Source: Arion vulgaris (lineage: Eukaryota > Mollusca > Gastropoda > Stylommatophora > Arionidae). Taken from it: a stretch of 64,000 bases of DNA. The notes under the pieces are model-generated. The model was not told where the DNA came from and made no database searches. It saw nothing but the letters and a program-made list of their open reading frames with translations. The translations under genes and the position numbers were made by a program. Shown here one piece after another: positions 1-11,110 of this stretch. Where the stretch lies: assembly GCA_020796225.1 (NCBI GenBank), contig CM036762.1, positions 11,295,633-11,359,632 of the forward strand, read 5' to 3'. Numbering within the stretch: the stretch's first letter is position 1; every line of letters starts with the position of its first letter.

Positions 1-185
1 CAAATGGCTTAGTTTCTCTGCAGAAATGGCATACTACATGCCAAGAGTATAGCATAAAGCATGAGTTCCGTAGCTCTGGAATAATTCTAAGGATCTCCTT
101 TAAAAAATACACATGTGAACCAAATAACACAGCACTAATTCAAACCCTTGCCCTTCAGAACGCAAAGACCCTTTCCACTGCGCAA
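1..185 (-). mobile_element. SINE S2, degraded copy cut by window edge
   Basis: This matches the better copies at 19003-19245 and 14035-14265 in the same orientation. Shared stretches include the 'gcataaagca' and 'tccgtagctc' segments and the tRNA-like end near 150-180. The family is tRNA-derived (see 53634-53878). This copy is diverged and starts outside the window. Confidence 0.6.
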
Positions 186-1175
186 CAGAAGTGTGGTGTT
201 TTCTGCTAATGCAAATTTGACTTCAAAGATTATTCTGCATTTAATGACTATGCCTAATGAGCTAAACTACAGAAGATTGTATAAAAAACACTACAGAAAC
301 ATTTAAGCAAAGCATTTTACTCTAATATGAGCATGCATATTTAGAACAACGGTTCAATGTCCATTAAACGATGACAAAGTATCTTAACATACTCACCCCA
401 GAAGTCCCATTTACTTACATTTTATTGTCCAATTATTTTTAATAACTCTATTGCTAATCAAGCTAGACAAGGGCTTCATGCACATGAAATATTCTTTTAA
501 AATTGTTCTGTAATTTATACATTTTACTTCACCATAGATGTTAAAATATTTTACGTTTGATTTCCATCGGAAACGGGTATTTGATAAACGTTGGTTTTGC
601 AACCCTTGTGCAATATTTTATAATGTCCTTTGGGTGACTTACATCTTAATAATCTGGTTCAAATTTACTTAACTGTCATAGTCCTAGTCATTTCGACACT
701 ACCCATAGCAGTTGTCAACATGCACAACATAGTGTATTTGTGTATCTATGTTGTTTCCTTAGGTTTATCATTAGCTGCATGAAGATTGGGGGATCTACTG
801 TAATGCAACAAATATCATCAGTAGACTCAGAAATATTCCCTCAAGTGGTCACTAATTAAATCACCCTCATGGGCACTACATACAATATTCTACACAAGGG
901 TAACAGGTTGCAATTAGATTAACGCAACTAAAAATAAATAGGTTTAATATGGTTTAACAACAATGACTAGGTTAATACTCCGAGCACAAACAATCTTAAG
1001 GACAAGCAAATTATGAAATGAAAGTCTGCCACTTAGATTTTGTATTTCTGCAAGACAGTTATGAACACCAAATTATGACAAAAATACATACTCAATATCT
1101 TATCTTTGTGTATTTTTTGGTAATTAAAATGAGATAATTTGCAAAATATTTTTCCATTTTTCCATTTTGAAAAAA
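186..1175. other. AT-rich stretch, probably ENPP intron 1
   Basis: It lies downstream of the splice donor of the minus-strand ENPP exon, so it is most simply intron. I see no further ENPP exon, no repeat array and no convincing coding frame. The short open frame at 411-602 on the minus strand resembles nothing I know. Confidence 0.5.
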
Positions 1176-1273
1176 TTAAGTGCAAAACGTAGATAAATTT
1201 GCATGAGAGAAAGATATAAAATTGTCATGCAGAAAAAGTATGGTTAACATCAAGATCTGAACAAGACAATTAC

Positions 1274-2159
1274 CTTCATGTGGCCATATACTTGCAATTG
1301 GTGACGCTACAGTCATACTGTAGGAGTCTGGATGGATATATGTATCCAGGTTAATCATTTTATCTGCAGGTGTGTTTGTAAATCCATGATCACTTGTTAA
1401 GATGATGTTTATTTTATCTAGCAATCCTTTCTCCTGCAATCGCTTCAACAGATAACCTACAACTGCATCGAGGCCGCCTATCATTCCTGTAACTTGTGGT
1501 GAATCAGGTCCATATGTGTGTCCAAATCCGTCTGGTTCATCAAAGTAAATCATGCCAAGGTTAATAGGATGCTCGTTTGTAAACCATTCTATTAACATAT
1601 CTACTTTAGTTTCATTTTTAACGTTTTTATTGTACTGTACGTATCTTGTAGGTGTTACCCATTTAATGGGTGCACCACCACCCACCCACATAATTACCCC
1701 ACTCCTGCCATGTACAGCCTGAAGTTGGTTTGTTACCCAAATTGGCTCAGCACCCACATCAAACCAAGCTGGATCTCTTGACGCTGAAGTATTACTCCGA
1801 CTAAATGTTTGATTAAGGACTGGATCATACATATCATTTGCTACGATGCCATGACTCTCTTCCCATAACCCGGTCGCAAGAGTGAAGTGGTTTGGAAAAG
1901 TTTTAGTCACAAATGCATTTTTCATTCCGTAGCGAGCTGTAACACCATTTTCTAAAAATATATCAAAATTTGGAGTGCTTGTTCTGCTCAAATAATCCCA
2001 TCTAAACCCATCGAAAGAGATCACAATTAACGGGTACGTTTCTTCCGTAGTAAAAGTCTGAGGTTTGCCCCAAAGTGCTTTGGCTTGAACTATATCAACA
2101 CATACAATACCAACGATAATTAATAATCCGGCAGAAAGATTAAAGCATCTTGCTGGCAT
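1274..2159 (-). CDS. ENPP4/5-like ectonucleotide pyrophosphatase/phosphodiesterase, first coding exon
   Basis: The exon encodes 295 residues plus one base. Residues 1-26 are a hydrophobic signal peptide (or signal anchor). The alkaline-phosphatase-fold catalytic domain follows. Visible zinc and catalytic residues are D50 in VISFDGF, nucleophile T87 in KTFPNH, N108 in SHGIVAN, D210 and H214 in FDEPDGFGH, and D257-H258 in TSDHGF. NQT, NTS and NET are possible N-glycosylation sites. Family members hydrolyse extracellular nucleotides or dinucleotides; the substrate cannot be set from this part. The reading frame passes through AAG|GTAAT at 1274/1273, a good donor in phase 1, so the open frame beyond it to 1176 is intron read-through. 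The last metal-binding histidine of the family must lie in exons left of the window. No stops or frameshifts are seen, so the gene looks intact. Assignment to ENPP is firm; the 4/5 subtype is inferred. Confidence 0.93.
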
Positions 2160-2384
2160 GATATCCTACAATTTAATCAATGTTTTCAATAAATTAAAAT
2201 AAGCTGACTATTACACTTTGATCGACAAGAAACTATTTGACAGTTGAACGCTACACTACTGTGACTACATAAGAAGGATATAAAGGTCGAGATGACGAAT
2301 AAGTTAGAGTACTGTCCCATCTGTTGTAATATTTATCATCACCATCATGTGTTACGCACACTTGATTTTATCAATTCAGTACTT

Positions 2385-2799
2385 TGAAAACAGTGTGTGA
2401 GAATCGTGGGCAGTTAATAAGGCAGTGGAAAAACATATATGTGCTTTTGAATATAAGTGTCACAGAAGAGTCCTTCGTATACCATGGACAGATAAGAGAA
2501 CACACACGCTTTTGGATATAAGTGTCACAGATAAGTCCTTCGTATACAATGGACAGATAAAAGAACACATATATCTTTCCAGTAAGAACTCTAAATCAAA
2601 GAAAACTGGCTGATGCTACAAATAAGAAAGAGAAAATTGAGGTATTTTGGATATAAAAAGACACGACACGAAGAGCTGGAGAAGACCATCATGGACGGAA
2701 GCATATCGACAAAGAGAAGAAGAGGAAGACCACGGAGAAGACAGATTCAGGAAGTAACTGATGGTTTGAACATGACGGCTGCAGAGGCGGGACATCTGG

Positions 2800-2837
<38 letters not shown>

Positions 2838-2882
2838 GGGGTGGCAAAGTTCTACCCAGGACAAACTATTTGATGATGATGA
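2385..2882 (+). mobile_element. LINE family A, 3' fragment
   Basis: Broken frames encode the C-terminal tail of a non-LTR retrotransposon polyprotein: an RRVLRIPWTDKR block, a YFGY..R block and an RRRGRPRRRQIQEV block. The 3' end reads GGCAAAGTTCTACCCAGGAC and then a (GAT)n tail at 2871-2882. A (GA)n run of about 28 bases sits at 2803-2832. A 66-bp segment starting near 2451 is duplicated in tandem at 2517. It is a dead, 5'-truncated copy; other copies end at 12040, 21985, 32800 and 38205 in reverse orientation. Confidence 0.75.
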
Positions 2883-3257
2883 CTCAAGTGCTTCTGAATC
2901 GAAAAAAAATGTTTTAATTTTCATGAAATACAACCACCAATTCTGTAATCCACATCTCAAAGAAATTAGTTATATCTTTCAGTTGCATGAACATTGTCCA
3001 TGTTTCTGATCCATACAAAAATATAGAGCGAATAAAGCCCTTGATAACCTTAATTTTTAACATATACGCCATAAACAAGGCGGTGCGCTTGAGGTTTTCA
3101 CCGGTCCCCCATAGTTTGTTTTGAAGAGTTATTTCAGTTTGCCAGATTTACATTCTCACACTGCTTAGGATGGGGAGACTCTAGGGACGGCTTTGGTGCT
3201 ACACATATTCCGGCAGCCAAGTCCCTGAGACCCATTCTATGGAAGTGTACTCTTATA

Positions 3258-3540
3258 ACAGACTATGATCACAGGTATAAAGAATTACAACAGATAACTG
3301 ATTAGAAAATTCATAAGTATATTTAATCACTTGTAATATCAAGCTCTCTCTGTCTTGGAGAGTGAATAACAACAACAACAAAAATGACGCTTGTAACAGA
3401 CTATGATCACAGGTATAAGGAATTACAACCGATACCTGATTAGCAAATTCATAAGTATATTTAACCACTTATAATATCAAGCTCTCTCTGTCTTGGAGAG
3501 TGAATAACAACAACAACAAAAATGAGGCTTGTAACAGACT
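3258..3540. repeat. 138-bp tandem duplication
   Basis: The segment beginning CTATGATCACAGG at 3263 recurs at 3401. A stub of a third copy starts at 3539, giving a period of 138 bp. The two copies differ at few positions. No coding content is recognised. Confidence 0.85.
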
Positions 3541-4700
3541 ATTTTCCTGAATCCTTCTGAAATATTATGTCTTATCTTCTGTGCTCGCCGGTCTATATTA
3601 ATAAAGTTAGTTTTTTCGCCGATGTCCCTATTTGGAATTCAGTCCACACTGTAAAATAGTTCATTAACTTATAACAGTTCATTACCTGGCGTTGATATTC
3701 GAGATACTATGGTCGTTCACAATTCCCTTCAATCTCAGGGAAAAATAGGATGCTTCTGGCACTTTACTGGTCTCGTCTTTGGTTGCGGAAAGCTAGTCTT
3801 CACAGTCAGCGGGTCGCTTACTCATCTGTTTCTATAGTCTTCAGGCATCAGTCTTCTGGTCGTCAGGCACGGTCATCGGTTCGTCTGGCATCGGTTCATC
3901 TAGGCGTCAGTTATCTGGTCGGCATCTCGTCGTCTTGGTTCACAGTACATATATAAAACCTCGCTGTTCCTCTCTGGTAAATGGCTGTTTATTGATGTGA
4001 ACTAGTTATCAACTTCATGTTAGTTCACCGCTCTATCTCTCTTTGACTTTAAGTGTTGTTCTTAGTATAACAGTTCCAATCAATTTAAAATCACACTTAA
4101 AGGCATTTTGGTTTCTCTCTCAAAAATCAAAGTAGTATCCGCTGGCTACTTAAACATTAGTATCATCCGTTGTACTCAACTTCTCTAGTCAGTCTGTCTT
4201 TCTCTGCTGCTCAAATGTAAACTTCTCAACTCCCAAATAACAGAATATTCCTCTGAAAACCTCACTAACTCGACGGTATTTCTCTTGTACTTCAATGCAT
4301 ACGTCCGACCTCCTCACTTCTCAAGTTGTAACTCTCCTACTGTTCAAACCAAAAGCTCCCAATTGTCCCTTCTCTGGTTCGAGATCCTCGATTTTTACGT
4401 GAGTCCTCGCCTATCTCGGGTTCGAACCCTATTCATGAATTTAACTCCCTACTGGTCAGCAACTGGACTGGTAAACAATTTAATACTAATAGTATTCAAG
4501 GACGCCCCGTGCAAAAATAAGGGTCGTGGGTTGACCCCGACTGTACCCCCTAATTAGGATAACAGTGAAACTGTTACACTCTGAGACCGCAGTGTCCCGT
4601 TTTAATTATTAAGGCCGTGGATGATGTTTATACAGGGATGGTTCTGTCTAGCGTGGATTAAAATCAAGACGGAGAATCTCATTTTTGATGAACATAACCG
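3541..4700. other. No gene recognised
   Basis: This is pyrimidine-rich sequence with short open frames at 3750-3956 and 4285-4557 that do not resemble known proteins. Phrases such as TTCGAACCCTATTC near 4421 look like a decayed tRNA-derived SINE B box. Nothing here is firm enough to call. Confidence 0.4.
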
Positions 4701-4703
4701 AGC

Positions 4704-4931
4704 TTAACCCTTTCGCTGCTACATACTTTTTGAAGGCTCAGCTAAAAGTAGCTACTCTTTGCTTCTAGGTCACAAACGTGAATGTACGCTTGAGGCAGTG
4801 ACAGTATTAATGTATAACGTGTTAACACGTCTTTAGTCCACAGAGGAGAGATAATAACAGACGTGTTAATGCGTCATTAGAAGTAAATGGGACAAACGTA
4901 TATATACGTCCTTAGCAGCTAAAGGGGTTAC
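4704..4931. mobile_element. TTAA-flanked MITE (piggyBac-like ends), copy 1
   Basis: The left end reads TTAA then CCCTTTCGCTGCTAC. The right end reads TTAGCAGCTAAAGGGG then TTAC. These are imperfect inverted repeats with a (partly mutated) TTAA target. The interior carries ACGTGTTAACACGT, a perfect 14-bp palindrome, near 4818. A second copy lies at 48909-49288. TTAA targets and CCC-starting ends are typical of piggyBac-type elements; no transposase is present, so this is a non-autonomous derivative. Confidence 0.65.
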
Positions 4932-5284
4932 AATATTTAATACGAGAATGAAGGTTGAAGTTCTCGGCCTTTGGCTAAGATCAAAGCGTAGTGTCAACTT
5001 GATCGCGGTCAAATGGTGGGATTCTTCATAGAGCCAATAGGAAACTTAACACATTTAAACAAATTCCGAGCAGATCTCATTCGAAAGAATGGCAGCCCTT
5101 GGGGTTGTTACACACGTCCAACCGTAAATTGGTCGATCCGTTTCGACACTACCTCGAGTAATTCCCCATCCCAAAAGAAAATAGATTGAAGTTGTTACTG
5201 TAGAGAAGCACTCAGAAGTTTATATCTTCAGTTTGTTGTAAAGATGGTATCTCAGTCGGTTGTGGCTTGTTATTTTGTCTGAAT

Positions 5285-5530
5285 ATTCGCCAGTGTGGTG
5301 CCGGGGCCCACTAGGGAAGCAAAGAGTAGTATCACTGAAACTTACAAGGCATGTCGTAAGAGGCGACTGATGTAGGACCTAAGAGGGAAGTTACCTTAGT
5401 AAATAAAAAGCATCGCAGAAATCGGATGCGCTTGCCTACTTGTAGGCGCATAACTGGTACAATGTAAATTGCTCTTAGGCTCAGATCACATACAAATCAC
5501 ACAGAGTGGTTAACAAGGGGTCGATATGGA
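5285..5530 (+). mobile_element. SINE-like family S4
   Basis: It contains GGGGCCCACTAGGG and the family core CATGTCGTAAGAGGCGACTG. A conserved 3' part follows with AAAAAGCATCGCAGAAATCG. Related copies are at 8578, 34705, 35445, 39285 (reverse) and 51110 (reverse). The core holds a GTCG...CGAC inverted repeat. No protein is encoded. Confidence 0.65.
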
Positions 5531-6140
5531 AAGTTCGAAGAAGTCTGAGTATTACAGTTTGCTCTCTTCTGTTGAGTTGGTAATATGGATTGCTTGTCTG
5601 GTGGCTCTATCTGATGCTCTGTTTCCCACTTGATTGTGTATTTTCTTGTGTGTTTTATTTGTTTATTTGCTATGTTGGGGATTAAAGCGAGACTGAAACT
5701 TCTAATTTATTACATTTGTGCGAACAGTTTTACATCTCACAATATGTTGCACCGGTACGCACTTTACTAGAAAGATATGCAAGCGAGATTACCCAGTGCG
5801 AGTAAATATGAACAAAAACAGAAGCTGATAACATCTACAATATCAGATTTTCCCCGATACACTTTCATCATCATTTGCATTTTAGCACAGATTTAGGTAA
5901 GATTATTGAGATATATTCACCACTGTTGTTTATTGAGTTAACTTAATAATGGACGGCACTTGTATGAGTTGTCATGAATGTTCGCACAGTCATTCATGCA
6001 CAATTGCTAAAAGTAAGCAAGGTTTTCAGATGTGGATATTCGTATTGATTTTTACAATGATGATAATACGTAGTTCTTGAAAATACCAGCAGATAAATTG
6101 AAATTTGATGAAAAAGAAACATACAAAGCTGGAAATCTAT
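5531..6140. other. No gene recognised
   Basis: AT-rich sequence without a long open frame, array or TE match that I can see. Confidence 0.4.
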
Positions 6141-6144
6141 TTGT

Positions 6145-6600
6145 TTCAGTTTAGAATATCTTCATTGCACCTGGACATGTCTTTAGGTGCTCCGATCTCC
6201 TTCGCAATATCTACAACAGAGTCCAGCGATTGACCGTACCAGTTCGATGTTGATTGATGAGTCTTCTCGTATACCTGATGTGTTGTTCTTTTCTTGCCAC
6301 TGGAATCTTCAATCCCAGCTCTTGCAAACTAGTAGTTGACATGCACTTGAATCTTCAATCCCAGCTCTTGCAAACTAGTAGTTGACGTGCACTGGAATCT
6401 TCAATTCCTCCAGTTCTTGAAGAGTCTAGTATTGACGTGGACTGGAATCTTCAATCCCAGCTCTTGCAAACTAGTAGTTGACGTGGATTGGTTTAAATAA
6501 AAATCTTCTTTGTGGCCACACTCTTTGAGGGCTTCATAATGTCAGCTCTATCCATTGGTTTGTCCCCTGATATCTTTCTCAACCACGCATCATTGTGGAG
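6145..6600 (-). mobile_element. LINE family D, 3' fragment, with internal tandem duplication
   Basis: It starts on the plus strand at GTTTCAGTTTAGAATATC and parallels the copy at 36709-37009, which ends in a (CTGAAA)n tail on the minus strand. The minus strand encodes remnants of the polyprotein C-terminus. Within it, a segment of about 46 bp beginning GGAATCTTCAATCCCAGCTC is repeated four times between 6299 and 6490; the third unit is altered. Confidence 0.6.
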
Positions 6601-6777
6601 ATGACCTGTGTTCAAATGTAATAACTACATCTGGATGCTGACGTCAATGCCATCATTAATGCGTGCTGTAAGAGGGTGGGGGAAGGGGTGATTTGTGATC
6701 TACACGGATTGATGGATAATTCTCCACAAAAATTCTGCATGGGCCGTCTCTGTAAGCTTATAAGCAGACAGCTCAAG

Positions 6778-6965
6778 AAAGAAAGTGTGTAATACGTTGT
6801 TAGACCCGTATTTGTCATTGACCGTCGTCACACGATGGGTGATGTGGTCAACATCACACCGACCGCCTTTACTTCCCAATGCCTTTCCTGGTACCAAGTG
6901 CCTTTCCTGGTACCAAGTGCCTTTCCTGGTACCCAGTTGAGGTTGGTTCGTCCCGAAAGGCGCTA
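6778..6965 (-). mobile_element. SINE family S3, reverse partial copy
   Basis: The reverse complement matches the 3' half of the S3 copies at 8262 and 61643, including the segment read here as CACACGATGGGTGATGTGG. A 19-bp piece, CCTTTCCTGGTACCAAGTG, is repeated three times in a row at about 6882-6935, a small local expansion. Confidence 0.65.
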
Positions 6966-7082
6966 TGGTCTGGAAAATATTCTACGCCTACTGTGGAATT
7001 AAACCCGGACCCCATGCCTAAAAAGCGATCACAATACTGCGGCTCGCAAACTGTGTATTAACATAGACGCTAATATAGAATA

Positions 7083-7338
7083 GTGGGCGTCTGTAGCTTA
7101 AGTGGTAGTGACCTTGATTCACAACCCAAACGTACCTGGTTCAAACGCCGCGGCAGGCAATTTGGAATCAAATTCGTTTTCGTGTGATTTTTACGAAAGG
7201 TAAAAATAGACCTCACTGTTCAGAAAGCAATGACAAAAAACTACTGAACGTATAAGTGCTGCCTAGAAAATAAACGACTCTTTTACTATGGTCGATGTCC
7301 ACGCCCTGTTAAGGATATGCCACGATTTTCATTTTCAA
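7083..7338 (+). mobile_element. tRNA-derived SINE family S1, near full length
   Basis: The tRNA-like head reads GGGCGTCTGTAGCTTAAGTG (A-box region) with CCTGGTTCAAACGCC (B box). A conserved body follows with TTCAGAAAGCAATG, AGAAAATAAACGACTC and a GGATATGCCACGATTTTCAT 3' end. At least six other copies are in this window. Transcription by RNA polymerase III and mobilisation by a LINE are inferred from the family type. Confidence 0.8.
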
Positions 7339-7365
7339 TGTAGAATAGAATGCTAAATTTTGATC

Positions 7366-7512
7366 TTTATACGAGTAACAGCATGTTTTCCCTCTTTATA
7401 CGAGCAACAGAATGTTTTCCCTCTTTATACGAGCAACAGCATGTTTTCCCTCTTTATACGAGTAATAGCATGTTTTCCCTCTTTATACGAGTAATAGCAT
7501 GTTTTCACTCTT
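7366..7512. repeat. 29-bp minisatellite, five units
   Basis: The unit begins TTTATACGAG(C/T)AACAGCATG and ends in TTTTCCCTC. The five copies are nearly identical. Three-frame openness follows from the unit and does not imply a protein. Confidence 0.9.
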
Positions 7513-7679
7513 TCCAAAATGTCTTTCGTCACTTCAAAACTGCTTTCTTTCTTCTTCTTATATTTTTCTATATCATTCCCACATATTGTTTACCCTTGTA
7601 CGTATGCACACATGTGTATCCTTCGCTTATATACTTTACATTTTTAGTTGTTGTCGTGATCGACGTAATGAGAATGTAA

Positions 7680-8200
7680 TACAACCTGCCACCAATAACA
7701 TCATACAATAAAAATAGATCAGTTACTAGAGCCAAGGGAAGATCAAGAAAAAGATAGATAGACAATATCAAGATCACACTAAATAAACACGGATATACCA
7801 CATCAAGGGCGACTCACCTGGTCCTGGAACGCACATTAAAGCTTCCGCACCTAAACTTAACGGCAAGAGTAGATAACCAATTCCATCATTCACCTGGGGA
7901 AAGACAATAGACGTGATCGACAAATATAATTACTTTATTAAGGCAAAGTCCCTATAGCCCACAATGAGACCGAAAATATAACTTAATATAATTTGAATTT
8001 TTGTTGGATAACAAAATATTGCAAGAGTGCACATCCTGACAATGGAATCATCAAGAGGAAGAGGCAGACCAAGAAAAAATGGATGGATGAACGAGTTACA
8101 GACATCTTAAAGCTCCACAATATTACAGCATATCAAACTCTATATCGGAAACCGATCATCAGTTAAACCTAACAGCAAAAAAGCAGAGAAGAACAAAAGA
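7680..8200 (+). mobile_element. Degraded LINE 3' fragments
   Basis: Two stretches (about 7710-7910 and 8040-8190) encode scraps of the basic C-terminal tail common to RTE-like LINEs. The second reads roughly RGRGRPRKKWMDELQTS across stops. No open frame of useful length remains. Confidence 0.45.
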
Positions 8201-8261
8201 AAGAAGAAAATAATGTTCTATAGCTAATACAAAAGACTGATATATCATGACATACACAATA

Positions 8262-8535
8262 CCTGAGAGCCGCTGTAACGTAGTTGTTAGTGAACTCGCT
8301 TCGCAAGGCTGGTGGTCTGGGTTCAGCTCCTGCAATGCGCGTGGAATTTTTCCCGACCGCGACGGCTCTCAGGTCGACCCAGCCTCAACTTGGTACCAGA
8401 CATGCTCTGGGAAAGTAAAGGCGGCCGGCGGCTGACCACATCACCCATCGAGTGCCACGTAATGAAAATACAGGCCTAACACTGTATTGACCTACATACC
8501 ACGAGGTATGAAAGGGTTCCTTTACTTTTTTTTTT
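8262..8535 (+). mobile_element. SINE family S3, near full length
   Basis: It runs from GAGAGCCGCTGTAACGTAGT through GGGTTCAGCTCC (B-box-like), CCCGACCGCGACGGCTCTCA and ACCAGACATGCTCTGGGAAA to a T-rich end near 8522-8535. The best parallel is 61643-61905. It looks tRNA-derived; no coding capacity. Confidence 0.75.
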
Positions 8536-8577
8536 TTACACAATACCTGGATCCAAAATCAGTGGTATTGAACTACA

Positions 8578-8700
8578 AAGCGCACGAGTGGTTACCACGG
8601 CCCAAATTGGGGTGTAAAGAATAGAACCACTGTTATCGACATGAACCACGCATGTCGTAAGAGGCGACTAAGGAGGCTGAGCGTGGGGCTAGCTAAGAAA
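8578..8700 (+). mobile_element. SINE-like family S4, partial
   Basis: It carries GGTTACCACGGCCCAAATTG and the family core CATGTCGTAAGAGGCGACTA, then GGAGGCTGAGCGTGGGGCTA. The closest copy is 35445-35690. It follows the S3 copy directly, suggesting serial insertion. Confidence 0.6.
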
Positions 8701-8999
8701 AACTACATAATGACAACTGATATTTAACAAGCATTGACAAATGAAATTTTTATAATCTTGACCGTCCTCTGTGTTAGGCTACATCTAGTGAGTATTTCTT
8801 GTTGATGCACTGTCGTTTTATTTAATTTTTGATGACACTGCTACATTCGAGATATGTTTGATAAAATAAAGCTGCCTATATTGTATATCAAAGGTTATAA
8901 GAGTTGGACTAACCTTTGAGGGACAAAATAAGTAGTGCATTTCATCAGCTAGCCCCAGAAGTAATCAATACGGTGCTCGTTTCATATCTTCTCGGGAAG

Positions 9000-9065
9000 A
9001 CTGAGCACCTATTGGTCTGCTCGAAGTTCTGTGTTGTCGGTCCAATAACCAACAACTAATAATCA
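9000..9065 (+). mobile_element. LINE family B, short 3' stub
   Basis: GGGAAGACTGAGCACCTATT, then CAATAACCAACAACTAATAA, matches the 3' end and tail of the family B copy at 9745-10115. Only the last 60 or so bases are present. Confidence 0.55.
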
Positions 9066-9429
9066 AGCATGCTAAGTTTTATTGCATACTATTTCAGTTT
9101 CACATTTGTATCCGTATCCTCATCAATGGAGAAGCCATCATCGAGAAATACTGGTTGTGGCATGAAATTAGCATCTAGACCAAATCCACACGAAATGGCA
9201 TTATTATAGGCAACTTCAAAACATGCTTGTCCGCTTTGATGATATCACAGCTCATGTGTTCAATAGAATTTACAAACCAGGTAAGAGTTACAACGTTTGA
9301 TATCATTACTGATACCATATATTCGTACCATATGCAAAGTCCTGACCTGGTGACAATATATATTGACTGACAATCCGACCAGCAGCTGTTACGTTGTGGG
9401 TAGGTTTACTTCCTCAGAAAATCAGTTAG

Positions 9430-9625
9430 CTCCATTTTAAGACATACACAAATCTCACTGACAGCTAAACAACAGATGATCAAAAGCATTTTCATACCTA
9501 CTTTGTGTTACGAGAGCCAAACATGGACAATGAGCAAAGCACAGTCGCAAAATATAACTACATGGGAAATGCAGTGCCTGCAAAAAGTTACAAACAACAT
9601 TATTTAGCAATTTGCAGACAATTGA
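9430..9625 (+). mobile_element. LINE family F, reverse transcriptase fragment
   Basis: With breaks it reads ISLTAKQQMIKSIFIPTLCY then ESQTWTMSKAQSQ, the thumb region after the RT palm. The same stretch is found in the copy at 51470-52220. Strongly truncated. Confidence 0.65.
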
Positions 9626-9744
9626 CACAAGTGATAGTTTAAGTTTGCAAAATATAATATTTCTATCTTTATTATTATCTAAAAACCTCAAGGGTGCATT
9701 AATTTCTGAACGCTCATTGTATATATAATATTCCCAAGTAAAAA

Positions 9745-10115
9745 TACTGTCCTGGGCATGCGGGTGTTTACGGTAATGAGAGAGCAGACAGGCTTGCATC
9801 AACAGCATCGATTGTTGGGGAGTTGAAGATTGATAAGGAGGATATTCTTCGGTCTCTTCGCGACTGTCTGTTGGATGAGGACACTAAAATCGATGTTGAA
9901 TCGTTCAAGCGATTTAGGCAGTTTGGAGTTACCCGTTGTAGAAGTCGAACTGGATGCCTGATAGGCAGAGTGAGAGGTATGTTTAATCAGCGAGCCACGG
10001 GAACCATCAGTATGCATACTCTTCGATATCTGTTGGGGAGACTGAACACCTATGGGTCTGCCCGGAGTGCAATGACGTTAGTTTAGTAACCAATAACCAA
10101 TAACCAATAATCCAA
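9745..10115 (+). mobile_element. LINE family B, RNase H end and 3' tail
   Basis: The reading starts at the end of an RNase H domain (HAGVYGNERADRLASTAS) and continues through about 90 residues of tail ending near 10086. The 3' end is a short tandem tail, (TAACCAA)n, at 10087-10110. It is near-identical in plan to the reverse copy ending at 28579. Confidence 0.75.
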
Positions 10116-10139
10116 GTAAATGTGTATAAACTCTCTTCT

Positions 10140-10420
10140 CTCTTTTGTTTCCTTTGAAACTTCTGTTGGGGCATAAGCCCTCAACCAACTCATGTCAAGT
10201 TTTTTGTTATGTCTAACCATGTCGTGCAACTCTTTCCATATCTTTGATACATCATTAATCTCTGTCTCTAAATCTTTTCTTCATGTATTTTTAGACATCC
10301 ATGCGCTTTGCTTTCTCTGCAGGTTCCAGCAATGAATCTTCTTATTACATTTACTTCCGGTTTTCTTAATGTGTGTCCTAACCAGCCCCAAAGATGGGTA
10401 TAACATGTATGGTTTTTTTC
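10140..10420 (-). mobile_element. LINE family C, 3' fragment
   Basis: The minus strand encodes, with breaks, WLGHTLRKPEVNVIRRFIAG and a terminal MSW(L/V).AYAP-like motif. The family match is the plus-strand copy at 29945-30300. Confidence 0.6.
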
Positions 10421-10429
10421 GATCCAGAA

Positions 10430-10925
10430 GGACTTGAGCTTTCAACTCTTCCGCTCGATGTCATGGAAATCGTAACCCTTCGGTTCGGTGCCACGAACAC
10501 CGTAAATCTGGAGAACCTGTGGCTTTCTGCCAGCCCGCGAAATTAAACCGCACGCACAGAGGGCTTGTCACCTGTCGTCCAACCCGCTGAGAACACGCTG
10601 GACAGGCGGGCATAATATTTATGTAAATACCGATATAACGCAGAGATATCTCGTGCTTGGTACGACTAATCAGGACAAGAGACTTACTGGTCAAGATTTT
10701 GCTTCACATCCCCTTGATTCTTTCCTGATACATAATCATCTAACTAACAAAACAAACGCGAAGTAATATACAACAACCAGTATAGCTGATTAATTTATAT
10801 AAAGCAACGCATATGCATTTCGTCATTAATCCGTCAAGAGATATTTGCGTCGCGTACATCGTGTAAACGGGCGATACGGCCAAGGGGCAGGTATATTATA
10901 TTATTACATATACCATAAATATAGT
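10430..10925. other. Locally GC/CpG-richer patch upstream of gene start
   Basis: Bases 10440-10640 are clearly richer in C+G and CpG than the surrounding AT-rich DNA and show no TE match I recognise. The patch lies within 600 bp upstream of the first proposed exon of the giant-exon gene, so it may belong to that promoter region. That link is inference from position only. Confidence 0.3.
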
Positions 10926-10926
10926 A

Positions 10927-10934
10927 TATATAAG
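10927..10934 (+). promoter_or_regulatory. Possible TATA box
   Basis: TATATAAG lies about 90 bp upstream of the ATG at 11021 and would place transcription start near 10957-10965. The surrounding DNA is AT-rich, so chance occurrence is quite possible. Confidence 0.25.
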
Positions 10935-11020
10935 GTACCTGTCTTTTCTATATCATATTACACTTAAGTTATTGGAGACACCTGAGTGTTAGAGGCTGCG
11001 CCAACCCAGATTAACGAATC

Positions 11021-11110
11021 ATGGGTAAAGGTGGACCTCAACCAGCACATCAGCCACGTCCAGGAGATCTTCAGATAGAGGCAGCTACAGTAGATCTTGA
11101 AGATCCTGAG
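11021..11110 (+). CDS. Giant-exon gene, proposed first coding exon
   Basis: The ATG opens a 30-codon frame reading MGKGGPQPAHQPRPGDLQIE and then AATVDLEDPE, closed by a TGA just past a possible donor, GAG|GTTTGA. Its acidic, Pro-rich composition resembles the next exon. Phase at the donor is 0. The strongest upstream acceptor for exon 2 (11569) would need phase 1, and only the weaker one at 11622 fits, so this junction is unsettled. The exon is a plausible 5' end, not a proven one. Confidence 0.4.

Noticed and set aside
4573..5115. A possible LTR pair, from TGTTACAC-like starts about 530 bp apart
   Set aside because: Only eight or so bases agree and the following sequences differ. No primer site, polypurine tract or gag/pol sequence is seen.
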